Assembly (NCBI RefSeq): GCF_004295645.1
Contig: NZ_CP034752.1
Span: forward strand, 2,046,001 to 2,110,000
DNA from: Limnobaculum zhutongyuii
GTDB lineage: Bacteria; Pseudomonadota; Gammaproteobacteria; Enterobacterales; Enterobacteriaceae
Length of the DNA stretch: 64,000 bases
Direction of reading: 5' to 3'
Part shown: piece by piece, positions 8,943 through 17,939 of the stretch
Position numbering within the stretch: position 1 is the first letter of the stretch
Layout: the number at the start of each line of letters is the position of its first letter
Made by a program: the position numbers and the translations under genes
The notes under the pieces: generated by a model
The model's database searches: none
What the model was told of the DNA's origin: nothing
Seen by the model: the letters and a program-made list of their open reading frames with translations, nothing else

Positions 8943-9695
8943 ATGCAAGAGATTACGACCAAAACACCGGCCATTGATAAAACGACCCGCATTTTGAAAT
9001 ATGTCTCTACTCAAGGCAGCGTCACCTTTAGCCAAATTCATCAAACGCTGGATCTGGCGCAAAGCTCAACGGCTACATTACTGAATAGTCTGGTAGCCCA
9101 TGGTTTTTTACGTCAGGAAAAAGGTCGCTACTATTTAGGTTTGACGCTGTTTGAATTGGGTATTCGGGCCATTGAAAGCTTTGATATTCGGGATTTGGCT
9201 ATTGCTCCAATGACTTTTTTGCGTGACAGCACAGGCCTGGCCTGCCATCTGGGTGTTCTGGATAATACGTCTGCGATTTATCTGGCAAAAATTGAAAGCC
9301 CGGGAGCTATAGTTGTACGAAGCTGGCTGGGAAAGCGCCTGTCATTGCATAGTTCCAGTCTGGGAAAATGTCTTCTGGCCTGGCTGCCAGAGGCTGAAAT
9401 CGATCGTTTGCTGCCTGAAGAATCGTTAGAAGTAAAAACTAAAACTACTATCACAACCCGCAGTGCATTTAAAGCAGAATTAGCCACAGTTCGTCGGCAA
9501 GGCTGGGCATTTGACAACGAAGAGGATTATGACGGCGTAAGCTGCATCTCCGCCCCGGTATTTGATCGAAATAATAAAGTCATTGCTGCGATTAGTATGT
9601 CTGGCGTTAGTTTTCAGGTCCCTGAAGAAAAAATCCCTGAATTCGTTGAATTAGTAAAAACGGCAGCCAATATGCTGTCAGAATCTATTCGTTAA
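8943..9695 (+). CDS. IclR-family transcriptional regulator
   Basis: Has an N-terminal winged helix-turn-helix (about residues 10-70: TRILKYVSTQGSVTFSQIH, then LAQSSTATLLNSLVAHGFL) and the IclR effector-binding domain, with GKRLSLHSSSLGKCLLAWL and CISAPVFDRNNKVIAAIS as landmarks. The start at 8943 gives a 250-residue protein; an upstream TTG at 8880 is possible but would add an unconserved hydrophobic extension. The DapA-family aldolase 307 bp downstream on the same strand is the obvious candidate target. It is clearly paralogous to the IclR protein at 23553-24338. Confidence 0.9.
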   Translation: MQEITTKTPAIDKTTRILKYVSTQGSVTFSQIHQTLDLAQSSTATLLNSLVAHGFLRQEKGRYYLGLTLFELGIRAIESFDIRDLAIAPMTFLRDSTGLACHLGVLDNTSAIYLAKIESPGAIVVRSWLGKRLSLHSSSLGKCLLAWLPEAEIDRLLPEESLEVKTKTTITTRSAFKAELATVRRQGWAFDNEEDYDGVSCISAPVFDRNNKVIAAISMSGVSFQVPEEKIPEFVELVKTAANMLSESIR

Positions 9696-10002
9696 TTATT
9701 TCTCTCTTATCAACTTCAGAGTGCCCTCCTGCATATTCATTGTTCAATTCTGTGATCTGCCTCCCTCTATTACTATTATGTTGCTTTAACAACGGTTTTA
9801 TCTTCGGTATATTTATGACTCTTATATATGAGATTATAGCTCTCACATACAGGAGTTAATTTAAGCCGTAGCAAATAACCCGTGATGACCGCACTTTAGC
9901 TGTAAGCGATCAGAACGAACATCCGGGTCTGATAAATGTCATTAATGATTTGGTGGCATCGCGCCCGGGAAATTACGTTGTGAATCATCAGAGGAATAAG
10001 AG
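9696..10002. other. Intergenic region upstream of the DapA-family gene
   Basis: No coding sequence. It probably carries the promoter and operator of the aldolase gene. An imperfect palindrome, TATGAGA then 7 nt then TCTCACATA, lies near 9824-9850 and is a candidate IclR operator. A ribosome-binding site, AGAGGAATAAG, precedes the ATG at 10003. Confidence 0.45.
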
Positions 10003-10896
10003 ATGAGTAATAAAGCCCTGTTTTCCGGTGCCTGGTGCCCTTCTGTCATACCCTTCAAAACCAGCGGTGAAATCGATTATGATGCACTTCAAAAGCACTT
10101 CGATCGTCTGGCAGCTTCAGGAACTGATGGTATCTTACTGATGGGAACCATTGGTGAGTTTGTTACCATGAATCTCAGCGAGCGTGAGAATTTACTGAAG
10201 AAAGCACGCAAAATGACTAAGCTGCCAATGATTGCCCATGTATCAACGACTTGTGTTGATGATATGGTACATCTGGCTGATATCGCTTACGCCGAAGGCT
10301 ATGAAGCAGTAATGGCGTTACCTCACTATTATTACGCCCAAACGCCAAAACAGTTATATGAATATTTTATTGATCTAAACAATCGCTTTAAAGGAAAGTG
10401 GCTGATTTATAACTTCCCTGCCCGTACCGGTTGTGATGTAGATGCTGCATTAGTACTAAAGCTGGCTAAAGAATGTCCTAATTTTGTTGGTATCAAAGAT
10501 ACCGTCGACTGTTCTTCCCACACCCGCCTCATTGTTCGTGCTCTGGCACCAGTACGTAAAGACTTCTCAATATTTGCCGGTTATGACGAATACTTTGTAC
10601 CAAATTTGATGAATGGTGGTGCTGGCGTACTTTCCGGTTTAAATAATGTAGTGCCTGAGCTGTTTACTAAAATTAAAGTGGCCTATCAGGCAAACGATCT
10701 TGCCAAAGTTGCTGCATTACATGAAGAGATTGGACGGTTATCCGGCATTTATGCAATTGGTGATGATTTTGTCACGACGATTAAAACTACCGTAGCCAGA
10801 AAATACAAATACCTTGAGCCCATTTCCCGTAATTATGGTGGTAAACTCAATCCAGAGCAGTTGGCCGCTGTTGATACGTTATTTGATATTAAATAA
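10003..10896 (+). CDS. DapA/NanA-family class I aldolase (2-oxo acid aldolase or related lyase)
   Basis: A 297-residue TIM-barrel enzyme of the dihydrodipicolinate synthase / N-acetylneuraminate lyase superfamily. The Schiff-base lysine lies in GIKDT and the catalytic tyrosine in LIYNFPARTG. The N-terminal pyruvate-carboxylate loop is GTIGEF rather than the GTTGE of DapA. That change and the catabolic-type IclR gene upstream argue against lysine biosynthesis and for a 2-oxo-3-deoxy acid aldolase or similar, but the substrate cannot be read from sequence. It is the only structural gene in its unit. Confidence 0.85.
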   Translation: MSNKALFSGAWCPSVIPFKTSGEIDYDALQKHFDRLAASGTDGILLMGTIGEFVTMNLSERENLLKKARKMTKLPMIAHVSTTCVDDMVHLADIAYAEGYEAVMALPHYYYAQTPKQLYEYFIDLNNRFKGKWLIYNFPARTGCDVDAALVLKLAKECPNFVGIKDTVDCSSHTRLIVRALAPVRKDFSIFAGYDEYFVPNLMNGGAGVLSGLNNVVPELFTKIKVAYQANDLAKVAALHEEIGRLSGIYAIGDDFVTTIKTTVARKYKYLEPISRNYGGKLNPEQLAAVDTLFDIK

Positions 10897-11526
10897 TGTC
10901 ATTTAAATTTAGCCCCCACATATAGTGGGGGTGATGATATTCCTACCTATCAATAGTGCATCATAGTTAAGGTAATATCTTCAGTGAGCCTGCCAGAACT
11001 GTAACACGGAATACTTCAACACTTGATTGAGTTGTTGTTAGCGCATTGGATATGTTAAGGCTATTACACTAGACCAGGAACGTTAATTTATTAAGTATAT
11101 AAGATTAATGTCATTATTAAATAACATATATTTCATTAAAGATAATGTAAAACTTAACTAAACAAAAAATATAGTAAGTTTGACGGGTTATCGAGGCTTT
11201 TGATAAGACAATCGTAAGGTATTTCAAGTGTACTTAATAAGTAATTGGGATATAGATACAGTTAAAATGAAAGCCCGTTGGGTAACGGGCTTCTCAATTA
11301 AACAAATAGAGTTTAACTATTTATTTAGTAGATATATTCAATTATATTGATATGCCACCTCACGATCTCGACCTATGTGATAATTAATTCATCCACTTTA
11401 TTATCATGAGGTTATAACCATAACAAAACAAAAAACCAATATGATAATTAATATCAATATGATCTATTACTTAGCTATAAATATAGTAATTGACTTTATA
11501 AAAAATACTTCCAATAGGTTTTATCC
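10897..11526. other. AT-rich gene-free stretch with two stem-loops
   Basis: No credible coding sequence in about 630 bp. A stem CCCCCAC/GTGGGGG at 10913-10931 follows the aldolase gene and may act as its terminator, though it lacks a T run. A second stem, AAGCCCGTT/AACGGGCTT, lies at 11271-11292 with a weak T-rich tail. The rest is low-complexity AT-rich DNA running up to the first orphan InsA-like gene. Confidence 0.6.
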
Positions 11527-11700
11527 TTAGGATAAAACAGGTTCTGGATTTTTATAATAAGCTGAGTAGACATATTTCACCTGAAATGTACGACTACAAT
11601 TTACACAATAAAAACGTTGATAACCCGCACGTCCTTTTCCGTGTTTTCTGACGGATTGATTATCCTGACAATAACGACATGGCGTCTTCTTTTTAAACAT
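11527..11700 (-). CDS. Short orphan InsA-like zinc-ribbon protein (zinc finger only)
   Basis: The start at 11700 has a GGAG site upstream and gives 57 residues beginning MFKKKTPCRYC. Two CxxC pairs (CRYC, CVNC) and the motif GYQRFYCVNCSRTFQV match the N-terminal zinc ribbon of the IS1 regulator InsA. The C-terminal helix-turn-helix present in the two sister proteins (15389-15682 and 37934-38209) is missing, so this is a shortened or decayed member. No insB and no IS1 ends are seen nearby. A longer frame upstream to 11823 looks non-coding. Confidence 0.7.
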   Translation of the reverse strand: MFKKKTPCRYCQDNQSVRKHGKGRAGYQRFYCVNCSRTFQVKYVYSAYYKNPEPVLS

Positions 11701-11951
11701 AATGCGCTCCTGCTTTAGTTTAGGTTCAATGAAACAACACGAACAATGTAATATATGTTCAATCATTCCGTTATCCAAAAAACGAAAAAACCACAGGAAA
11801 TATATTTTTGGATATTTAGCCATTCAATTATTAATGATAATAATCAAACTGAAATATTTAGTTTTACTAATTTTTTAATTTATCATAAGCGTGACTCTCC
11901 TTATCTGAAGCAATTTCATAAAATTAGTATTGTAAGAATGAAATCAATCAA

Positions 11952-12977
11952 TTAGGAGTTTATTTGACTATCAAATTCCCTTTCGAAGGAAACTGCTTCT
12001 ACTCTCTTTTTACTCCGATTCAATGTGTGGCTTGGGTATTCACCAAACGTTTTACGGTATTGCTCAGAAAAGCGAGAAAGATGCTGGAATCCCCAGCGGG
12101 TAGCAATGCCTGATACGGTACTCACTGGCGTTGCCATCAAAAAATCGCGTAACGTACCGTTTAACCTCAGGTTTAAAAACCATTTTCCCGGAGACATTCC
12201 GACTGAATTACGAAAAATAAGCTCAAGTGCTCTCAAACTATATCCTGTCCGTTGAGCTATATTGATCAAACTGGCACTTACATCATCACAGGACATAACG
12301 AAATATTCGCTATCCAAAATAAGATTATTATGGCGCTGAGATACACTACTCTTTTTTTCAATGGAAGATTCCAACATGGCGTCACAAATAATCCGACTAT
12401 AACTAGCCAGTAGTTGCTCCTGTATTTTGTTGAAATTTCCTCGTCGGCAATCAGAATTTGAGCTATTTTGGGCAATAGTAAAAACTTCATTGGTTTGTCT
12501 CAATAAACTGTCAATGCTTCCTTTCGGTAATTTTAAAGAAATAGCATTCTCTTTCGATAGAGTCATATCCTGACCACTATATGTCAAGATTGCCTGTATC
12601 AATATAGTGTGGGGAACAGAATAGACAACCCAACGCGATGACCCGGATGATTGATATAATAACTCCGACCCTTCCGGATAAATTTGTATTTCATCCGTAC
12701 CGATTGGCACTGTATTATAACGAGTCACATCACTACCATGGGCCATAAAACCAATACATATGGTATCAGAAGGAGTACATCCTCTGGCAATAATAGGGAA
12801 ACTATAGTTACCCGTTTCCAATCGGATATCGTTTAACATCACTCTTTGGTGATATAAACTCAATTGAGCAGAAGAAGATAATCGATGCTCAAAATATCCC
12901 CCATAAAGAATATCTGAAGCCCGAGCGACATCAAGCCCAAAATAGACATTACATTGATAAATTGGTGATGAGGACAT
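11952..12977 (-). CDS. AraC-family transcriptional regulator
   Basis: A 341-residue protein with a C-terminal AraC/XylS double helix-turn-helix (about residues 230-330): NIAQRTGYSLRALELIFRN, then GMSPGKWFLNLRL and GIATRWGFQHLSRFSEQYRK with TFGEYPSHTL. The N-terminal ~200 residues look like a ligand or oligomerisation domain that I do not recognise. It is bordered by the orphan InsA-like gene downstream and more than 600 bp of non-coding DNA upstream, so its target is not evident; the yedE operon on the same strand is one possibility. Confidence 0.88.
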   Translation of the reverse strand: MSSSPIYQCNVYFGLDVARASDILYGGYFEHRLSSSAQLSLYHQRVMLNDIRLETGNYSFPIIARGCTPSDTICIGFMAHGSDVTRYNTVPIGTDEIQIYPEGSELLYQSSGSSRWVVYSVPHTILIQAILTYSGQDMTLSKENAISLKLPKGSIDSLLRQTNEVFTIAQNSSNSDCRRGNFNKIQEQLLASYSRIICDAMLESSIEKKSSVSQRHNNLILDSEYFVMSCDDVSASLINIAQRTGYSLRALELIFRNSVGMSPGKWFLNLRLNGTLRDFLMATPVSTVSGIATRWGFQHLSRFSEQYRKTFGEYPSHTLNRSKKRVEAVSFEREFDSQINS

Positions 12978-13590
12978 TTAGCACTCTTTCTCACTGAAAC
13001 TTCGCCTTGAGGATATTAAAAATGTTGCCTTATTACCCTATCATTCAAACGAAGCTTTTAATGGTCTTAAAATAACCACCCAATACCGCTGTTTTTTGCT
13101 AAATAACAATCATATATCCACCACGATAAGAATATTCCGATCAATTAGTCGATACACAGCAGACAGGTATTTCCCGAAGGCCATTTGCCATCCCGATAAC
13201 AAGAATTAACATTTATTGTATCGAGTTCCATTATTATTTGATAAATGACCTTTCATTGCATAGTTCGCTGGTAAAACAGTCAGTTTTCAAACATCGTTAA
13301 TCTTAAAACTGTTACAAGTTAGACTAATTTAAGAAAAGTAGTTATCCAAAAAACGAAAAAATAGCCGAGATTTCATATTTTGTATTTTAATAAATTAGTT
13401 AATCCTGATTAAGTTGATAGACATATCCGATTAGAAAAAAATTGACAAGAAATTTAATGATGAAAATTGCCTGATAATTCTATTTATACAGATGAAAATG
13501 TGAGCTAAATAAACCAAACCCAATGAGTACTAATCACTTTTAAAATAGCAAATAGAATCAAACATCCTTGTTCATCTATCAAAAAGACAT
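12978..13590. other. Gene-free region upstream of the AraC regulator
   Basis: About 600 bp, AT-rich, with no convincing coding frame. It presumably contains the AraC regulator's promoter at its left end. I recognise no repeat or RNA in it. Confidence 0.6.
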
Positions 13591-13625
13591 AACAAAAAGC
13601 GCCCATTCAATGGACGCTTTTTGTT
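13591..13625 (-). terminator. Intrinsic terminator of the yedE-DUF3343 unit
   Basis: A long stem formed by AACAAAAAGCG and CGCTTTTTGTT, with inner pairing CCATT/AATGG, lies just after the DUF3343 stop. The minus-strand side ends in a T run. Confidence 0.85.
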
Positions 13626-13641
13626 ATTAACACTTGTTCAA

Positions 13642-13892
13642 TTATTGTTCATCTTGCCACAAAACATGATAACCTTCTGCCGTTACCTGATAGACAGCTT
13701 TAACCTGCGAATTTATCAAGGTTAAATACGGGCGCAGTTCAACCAACTCAAAACGTACTGCCATGCCACACTCTGCCGAGAGTGTTCTGGGAGCATCAAT
13801 GACCTGAAAATTAACCCCCCAGCCATTTAGCTTCTTTTTTAGCTTAATCACTCCCAAGGGGTATGGAAAAGAAACAGATACTCACGACTCAT
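13642..13892 (-). pseudogene. DUF3343 (Se/S carrier-like) protein, apparently frameshifted near its N-terminus
   Basis: The family normally starts with a strand such as EYLFLFHT followed by a helix and then VPRxLSSECGMAVRFE. Here the ATG at 13890-13892, overlapping the end of yedE, gives MSREYLFLFHTP and then goes out of frame at a run of four C (plus-strand G at 13858-13861). The following frame continues LGVIKLKKKLNGWGVNFQVI and DAPRTLSAECGMAVRFE. One extra base in that run would restore a single protein of about 84 residues. As it stands only a 71-codon frame from a TTG at 13857 is open. It is a frameshift mutation, a sequencing error, or less likely recoding. Confidence 0.7.
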
Positions 13893-14961
13893 CAATCGCA
13901 CTTTCCAGCGTTTTACGTATCATTACGGTATAAATAACACCAATAGCTAATACCAGAATAATACCTACAATAACGATAATCTTCCCATTCTCTGTTGGCC
14001 CTGCAGGACTGGATGCAAAAGCAAAATTATGGGCAAATGCGGCGCCAATCAACATTCCCAGTACGCTAACTGCAGCATCAGAACTTCCCTGCCCGGCACT
14101 AATTAATTGACGTAATGGGCAACCAGTAATAAACACACCACAAAGTCCAACTAACATCATTGAGAGGAAATTCCATACTCCATCGGTATGAGCAATTGGC
14201 TGGTTATCAAAACCCAGAGTAAATTTATCCAGATAAAGATTACCTGCAGCCACAATCAGCGTTAAGGCTAAAACACCCAATGCCATATTATAGTTACGCG
14301 ACAGAAAAATATTTTTCGCCATACCAATAAAGCAAAAACGCGTACGTTGAACAACCACACCAATCACCAGCCCAGCGATTATTGATAACCACACTGGGGC
14401 ATGACTGGCTCCTGGTCCTTTTTCACTGGCGCTAAATATGCCGCTGTTCCACAAAAACATCATCAATAAAACAATACAGGTAGTTGGAAACAAAATACCC
14501 TCAATAGAGGATTGGCTATAATTACGTGGTAATGAGAATCCTTTTTTCAGGAACAGGCTACCAATACCAATACCCACCACCAGTCCGATCAATCCAATCA
14601 CCGCATTTAAATCTCCGGCACCAATACGTAAAACCATGCGTAATGGGCAGCCTAAAAAGACCAGACATCCGATCATCATCAGAAAACCCAGAGTGAAACG
14701 AATAATCGGGGCTGAACCAGCTTTAGCCTTGAACTCTTTAAATATTAATGCCGTCGCGAAAGCACCAATAACAAAACCAAATATTTCCGGACGCAGATAT
14801 TGCACCGTAGCCGTTGAATGAAGATTTAAGCTACCGGCACTATCACGAATGAAACAGGCGACACAGACTCCCATATTGGGTGGATTTCCTGCAACGGCTA
14901 ACGTTAATGCAATAGCACCAATAACAATACCTGAGATAATTAATATCCATGTTCTAGACAT
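13882..14961 (-). CDS. yedE: YedE/YeeE-family membrane protein, putative selenium or sulfur-compound transporter
   Basis: A 359-residue polytopic membrane protein with two homologous halves. Each has a Cys motif in a membrane segment: LGCPLRMVLRIGAGD in the first and TGCPLRQLISAGQGS in the second, plus the paired CFIRDSAGS and RFCFIGMAKN. This is the YeeE/YedE family (DUF395), whose members move thiosulfate or are linked to selenium metabolism. The adjoining DUF3343 gene favours the selenium-associated YedE subgroup. No yedF/tusA-type sulfur carrier gene is next to it. Upstream DNA holds a hairpin and a palindrome. Confidence 0.87.
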   Translation of the reverse strand: MSRTWILIISGIVIGAIALTLAVAGNPPNMGVCVACFIRDSAGSLNLHSTATVQYLRPEIFGFVIGAFATALIFKEFKAKAGSAPIIRFTLGFLMMIGCLVFLGCPLRMVLRIGAGDLNAVIGLIGLVVGIGIGSLFLKKGFSLPRNYSQSSIEGILFPTTCIVLLMMFLWNSGIFSASEKGPGASHAPVWLSIIAGLVIGVVVQRTRFCFIGMAKNIFLSRNYNMALGVLALTLIVAAGNLYLDKFTLGFDNQPIAHTDGVWNFLSMMLVGLCGVFITGCPLRQLISAGQGSSDAAVSVLGMLIGAAFAHNFAFASSPAGPTENGKIIVIVGIILVLAIGVIYTVMIRKTLESAIDES

Positions 14962-15388
14962 TTTGTGGTTTCCTTTGATGGCGGGATAAATCCCTACTAA
15001 TAGACCTATTAAGTTGTGGGTATTTTATACCGCATCGCACCATACTTCTTTTACTTCAGTCACGTTATTCCTTTTAATATCAAGGTAAAAACACCCCTTG
15101 AAATTATTATTAATCACTATGATATTTCATTTAATCTAAGGTAAAGGCTCGTGAGTAAAAGATGATTTGCTAAGAAAAGGATGGATAGATTGAATGGCAA
15201 GTTGTAGAGGTGTAGAGATAATGAACGGGAAGAGTTCTGCCCTCCTCTTCCCGTCAAGTGCGTTCACCCTCAGGTTGAACCAAGTTCTGGCGTATGATGT
15301 AAACAGTAATCCTGATATCTTTTAGCGATATACAAAACTCTCTATTTCATCATCAGACTAAGCAAACAACGACGCTTTCGTCTTTCAC
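14962..15388. other. Intergenic region upstream of yedE with a hairpin and a palindrome
   Basis: Contains the yedE promoter region and the end of the second orphan InsA-like gene. A perfect 10-bp inverted repeat, ACGGGAAGAG at 15225-15234 and CTCTTCCCGT at 15245-15254, has a 10-nt loop but no T tail. Eight bases further on, a 19-bp near-palindrome spans 15262-15280 (GTTCAcCCT c AGGtTGAAC, one mismatched pair), which looks like a dimeric-regulator operator. No coding sequence. Confidence 0.5.
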
Positions 15389-15682
15389 TTATGCCCCAAT
15401 TTTTTCTTCTTCATCCAGCGTAATTAAGTATATGTGACGGTCGATAATTCCCTGACTGACCCCTAATACCTGGCTGATTTCTACCCGGCTCTTTCCTTCG
15501 TCCAACAAGGTCTTAACCTGGCGCAGAATGTTAGTTTCATTTCCCAGATATATATAACGAACCTGAAACGTTCTTTTACAGGATGTGCAATAGTAACGCT
15601 GCACCCCGGAGCGGGCTAATCCATGCTTGCGGACGCTGTCTATCTTACTGCAGTGGTGACAAACAGGCAGATTTTCCTTCAT
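15389..15682 (-). CDS. Orphan InsA-like zinc-ribbon plus helix-turn-helix protein
   Basis: A 97-residue protein (start at 15682, with AGGAGA upstream). The N-terminal IS1 InsA zinc ribbon has CHHC and CTSC with GVQRYYCTSCKRTFQVRYIY. It is followed by a helix-turn-helix region, ILRQVKTLLDEGKSRVEISQ and VLGVSQGIIDRHI. This is the full InsA architecture (E. coli InsA is 91 residues), but no insB frame or IS1 terminal repeat is present. It is therefore likely a free-standing DNA-binding protein of transposon origin. It is flanked by long gene-free AT-rich DNA. Confidence 0.82.
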   Translation of the reverse strand: MKENLPVCHHCSKIDSVRKHGLARSGVQRYYCTSCKRTFQVRYIYLGNETNILRQVKTLLDEGKSRVEISQVLGVSQGIIDRHIYLITLDEEEKIGA

Positions 15683-16832
15683 CTTACTTCTCCTCATATA
15701 CTTCTGATAAAAAGAGCATATAACAAACCACCACTTGTCCTTTACATCCTATAGATACGACACTTTCACCATTCCATATTGGATTCCGGTTGCCGTTCTC
15801 TTTGGCCGTTATGTCAAAACAAAAACATTCAGCCTTTTTATTATGTTTACTTCATTATTCACATTGTGAATTCTGTTTTTCAGCTACAGGCTTTCGCCTA
15901 GCCGAAACTGGGATCGTTTAGTAACAATCCCAATAGCTATTCAAATCTTTAAAAGTTCAATAAATATTCTCTAATATGAAATCCAAATCTCAAAGAGCCA
16001 GACATTCCATTGGCAAAAAATATGACCTACTTCACCATTTACTCTTAGGGTTAACCTTAAACCTCAAAAACTAATGGCAAATCGGTAGAAACTAAATAAT
16101 CAAATAATATTAATTTGCTTCAACCATTCGTTTTAACTGGGAGTTTAATATAATTATCACGCAAAGTTAAAAATCATAATGGTAATAAATAAACACCTCT
16201 ATTGGCAGTGAGAGTAATATCTAAAACCACTTGATTACAAATCGTTAATTCCTAACATAACAACCATTTTGATAGCCAATGACTATTAATAATGATTTTT
16301 TTATCGTTGTGATTTTCACAAAACAACTCTATCTGATTGTTTTTATTTGTTAAGTTTGGTTATGGTCACTATAATTTAAACAACTAAATTAAGCTCATAT
16401 ATGGATGTTTTTTGAAATAAAATAAAATGTTAATTACTATTTTTAGCAGAAAAACAAAGGGGATTTATAGAAAAATAATAATAACATGCTTGTAGTATTT
16501 TCTAAAAGACTGATGATTGTCATTATGCCAAAAGCAATTAATAACCATCCGTTAACCAGCGTTTAATTTAGGTGAACTTATACTTCCATACTACATATTC
16601 TATTATAAGTATAACTCTATAAATTACAATTAAGGCTTATTACTCTGGTAAACAATAGTAAGGAAAGCACTCATTCTTGCATAATGCCTGATAAGTATGG
16701 TGATACTATAATTTGATAGTGCTATGCTGATGTTAGTTGAAAGCTCTCAGTAAACACAGGCTATATAGTAAAGTTTTATGTCACAATATCCGACAGAAAA
16801 AACTTACATCACATCAGGCAGGTACCATTAAC
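15683..16832. other. Gene-free AT-rich region between the orphan InsA-like gene and ydhI
   Basis: About 1.15 kb with no convincing coding frame. A palindrome, TTGTGA-TTT-TCACAA, lies near 16307-16321; its spacing does not fit CRP. A small stem, TGGGAT/ATCCCA, lies near 15909-15931. The rightmost ~100 bp should contain the ydhIJK promoter. The very high AT content could make this a target of an H-NS-type silencer. Confidence 0.55.
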
Positions 16833-17069
16833 GTGGATATTGGTTTAATAAATAAGAACAGTGCGTTATCCGACCTGGTGTTCGGTGCATCTCTCTACTT
16901 TCCCCCGATATTTAAAGCACTTTTTCTTGGTTTCATCATCTGGTTATTAGTTCACCGAGCCATTCGCGACTGGCTATATTCTGGCGATATCTGGCACCCC
17001 ACCCTGATGGACCTCTCTATCTTTATTATTGCCGTCAGCGGCTCTATGTGGATGTTAACCCATTGGTAA
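16833..17069 (+). CDS. ydhI: DUF1656 inner membrane protein YdhI (AaeX-like)
   Basis: A small membrane protein that accompanies HlyD/FUSC efflux pairs. The frame is open to a TTG at 16737, but the GTG at 16833 gives exactly 78 residues, the size of E. coli YdhI, and follows a CAGG site, so it is preferred. The core is LVFGASLYFPPIFKALFLG, then WLLVHRAIRDWLYSGDIWHP; two membrane helices are expected. It ends 4 bp before ydhJ, the first step of a tight three-gene operon. Confidence 0.85.
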   Translation: MDIGLINKNSALSDLVFGASLYFPPIFKALFLGFIIWLLVHRAIRDWLYSGDIWHPTLMDLSIFIIAVSGSMWMLTHW

Positions 17070-17073
17070 TCAT

Positions 17074-17931
17074 ATGAAGATTAATGTCATAAAATACTTC
17101 TCTACCGTCATCATTTTTGCCATTGCGTTAAGCGCCGGCTGGTGGCTATGGAATTACTATATGCAATCCCCCTGGACTCGTGATGCTAAAGTCAGGGCAG
17201 AGTTGGTTAATATTACGCCGGAAGTTTCAGGTAAACTGACGCTGGTTAATGCCGCTGATAACCAAATGGTTAAAAAAGGTGACTTATTGTTTACCCTTGA
17301 CCCCAGCGCTTACCAAATTGAAGTTGATAAAGCCGAAGGGGCATTAGCAAAAGCACTGTCAGATTTAGGGAAAGCCAACCATGAAGCTGAACGTCGCGGT
17401 CGATTAAGTGGAGGTGTCATTTCTAAAGAAGAACTGGATGATGCCAATCTAAACGTCCAGGCTATGCAGGCAAACTATAAAGCCGCGCAAGCCAGCCTCA
17501 ATCAGGCTAAGTGGAATCTCTCCCATACCAATATTTATGCCCCAACGGATGGTTATCTGACTAATTTGCAAATCCGTGCCGGAAGCTATGCAACATCTGG
17601 TACACCTTTAGTTGCGCTGGTCGACATTCACTCTTTTTACATAATGGGTTATTTTGAAGAAACCAAGTTAAGCCATATTAGACCCGGCTATGCTGCAAAC
17701 ATTACGCTGTATAACGGCAACACTCCGTTAAGTGGCGAAGTAGAAAGTATTGGTCGTGCAATTTCAGACCAAAGCGTCGATGGTGATGTAGATATGCTAA
17801 TGAATGTTAAACCTAACGTTCCGTGGGTTCGTTTAGCTCAGCGAGTTCCCGTCAGAATAAAACTTACCAAAGTCCCTGATAACGTTTTGTTAATTGCCGG
17901 AACCACCTGCTCCGTTTCTATTCATCAATAG
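17074..17931 (+). CDS. ydhJ: HlyD-family membrane fusion protein YdhJ
   Basis: The periplasmic adaptor of an efflux system, 285 residues as in E. coli YdhJ. An N-terminal membrane anchor (residues ~8-28) is followed by the lipoyl-like half VNITPEVSGKLTLVNAADNQ, an alpha-hairpin rich in Ala, Glu and Lys (about residues 80-145) and the second lipoyl half IYAPTDGYLTNLQIRAGSYA. It should link the FUSC protein YdhK to an outer-membrane step. It sits between ydhI and ydhK with gaps of 4 and 8 bp. Confidence 0.93.
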   Translation: MKINVIKYFSTVIIFAIALSAGWWLWNYYMQSPWTRDAKVRAELVNITPEVSGKLTLVNAADNQMVKKGDLLFTLDPSAYQIEVDKAEGALAKALSDLGKANHEAERRGRLSGGVISKEELDDANLNVQAMQANYKAAQASLNQAKWNLSHTNIYAPTDGYLTNLQIRAGSYATSGTPLVALVDIHSFYIMGYFEETKLSHIRPGYAANITLYNGNTPLSGEVESIGRAISDQSVDGDVDMLMNVKPNVPWVRLAQRVPVRIKLTKVPDNVLLIAGTTCSVSIHQ

Positions 17932-17939
17932 GCATAGGT

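Noticed and set aside
13882..13892. UGA read as selenocysteine, or readthrough fusing yedE to the DUF3343 frame
   Set aside because: The two frames are in phase across the TGA, but the segment between them does not resemble DUF3343. The overlapping ATG in another frame gives the true family N-terminus, so a shifted separate gene explains the data better.
16307..16321. TTGTGA-TTT-TCACAA as a CRP site
   Set aside because: The half-site spacing is 3, not 6, and it lies about 510 bp upstream of ydhI, so CRP regulation is not supported.
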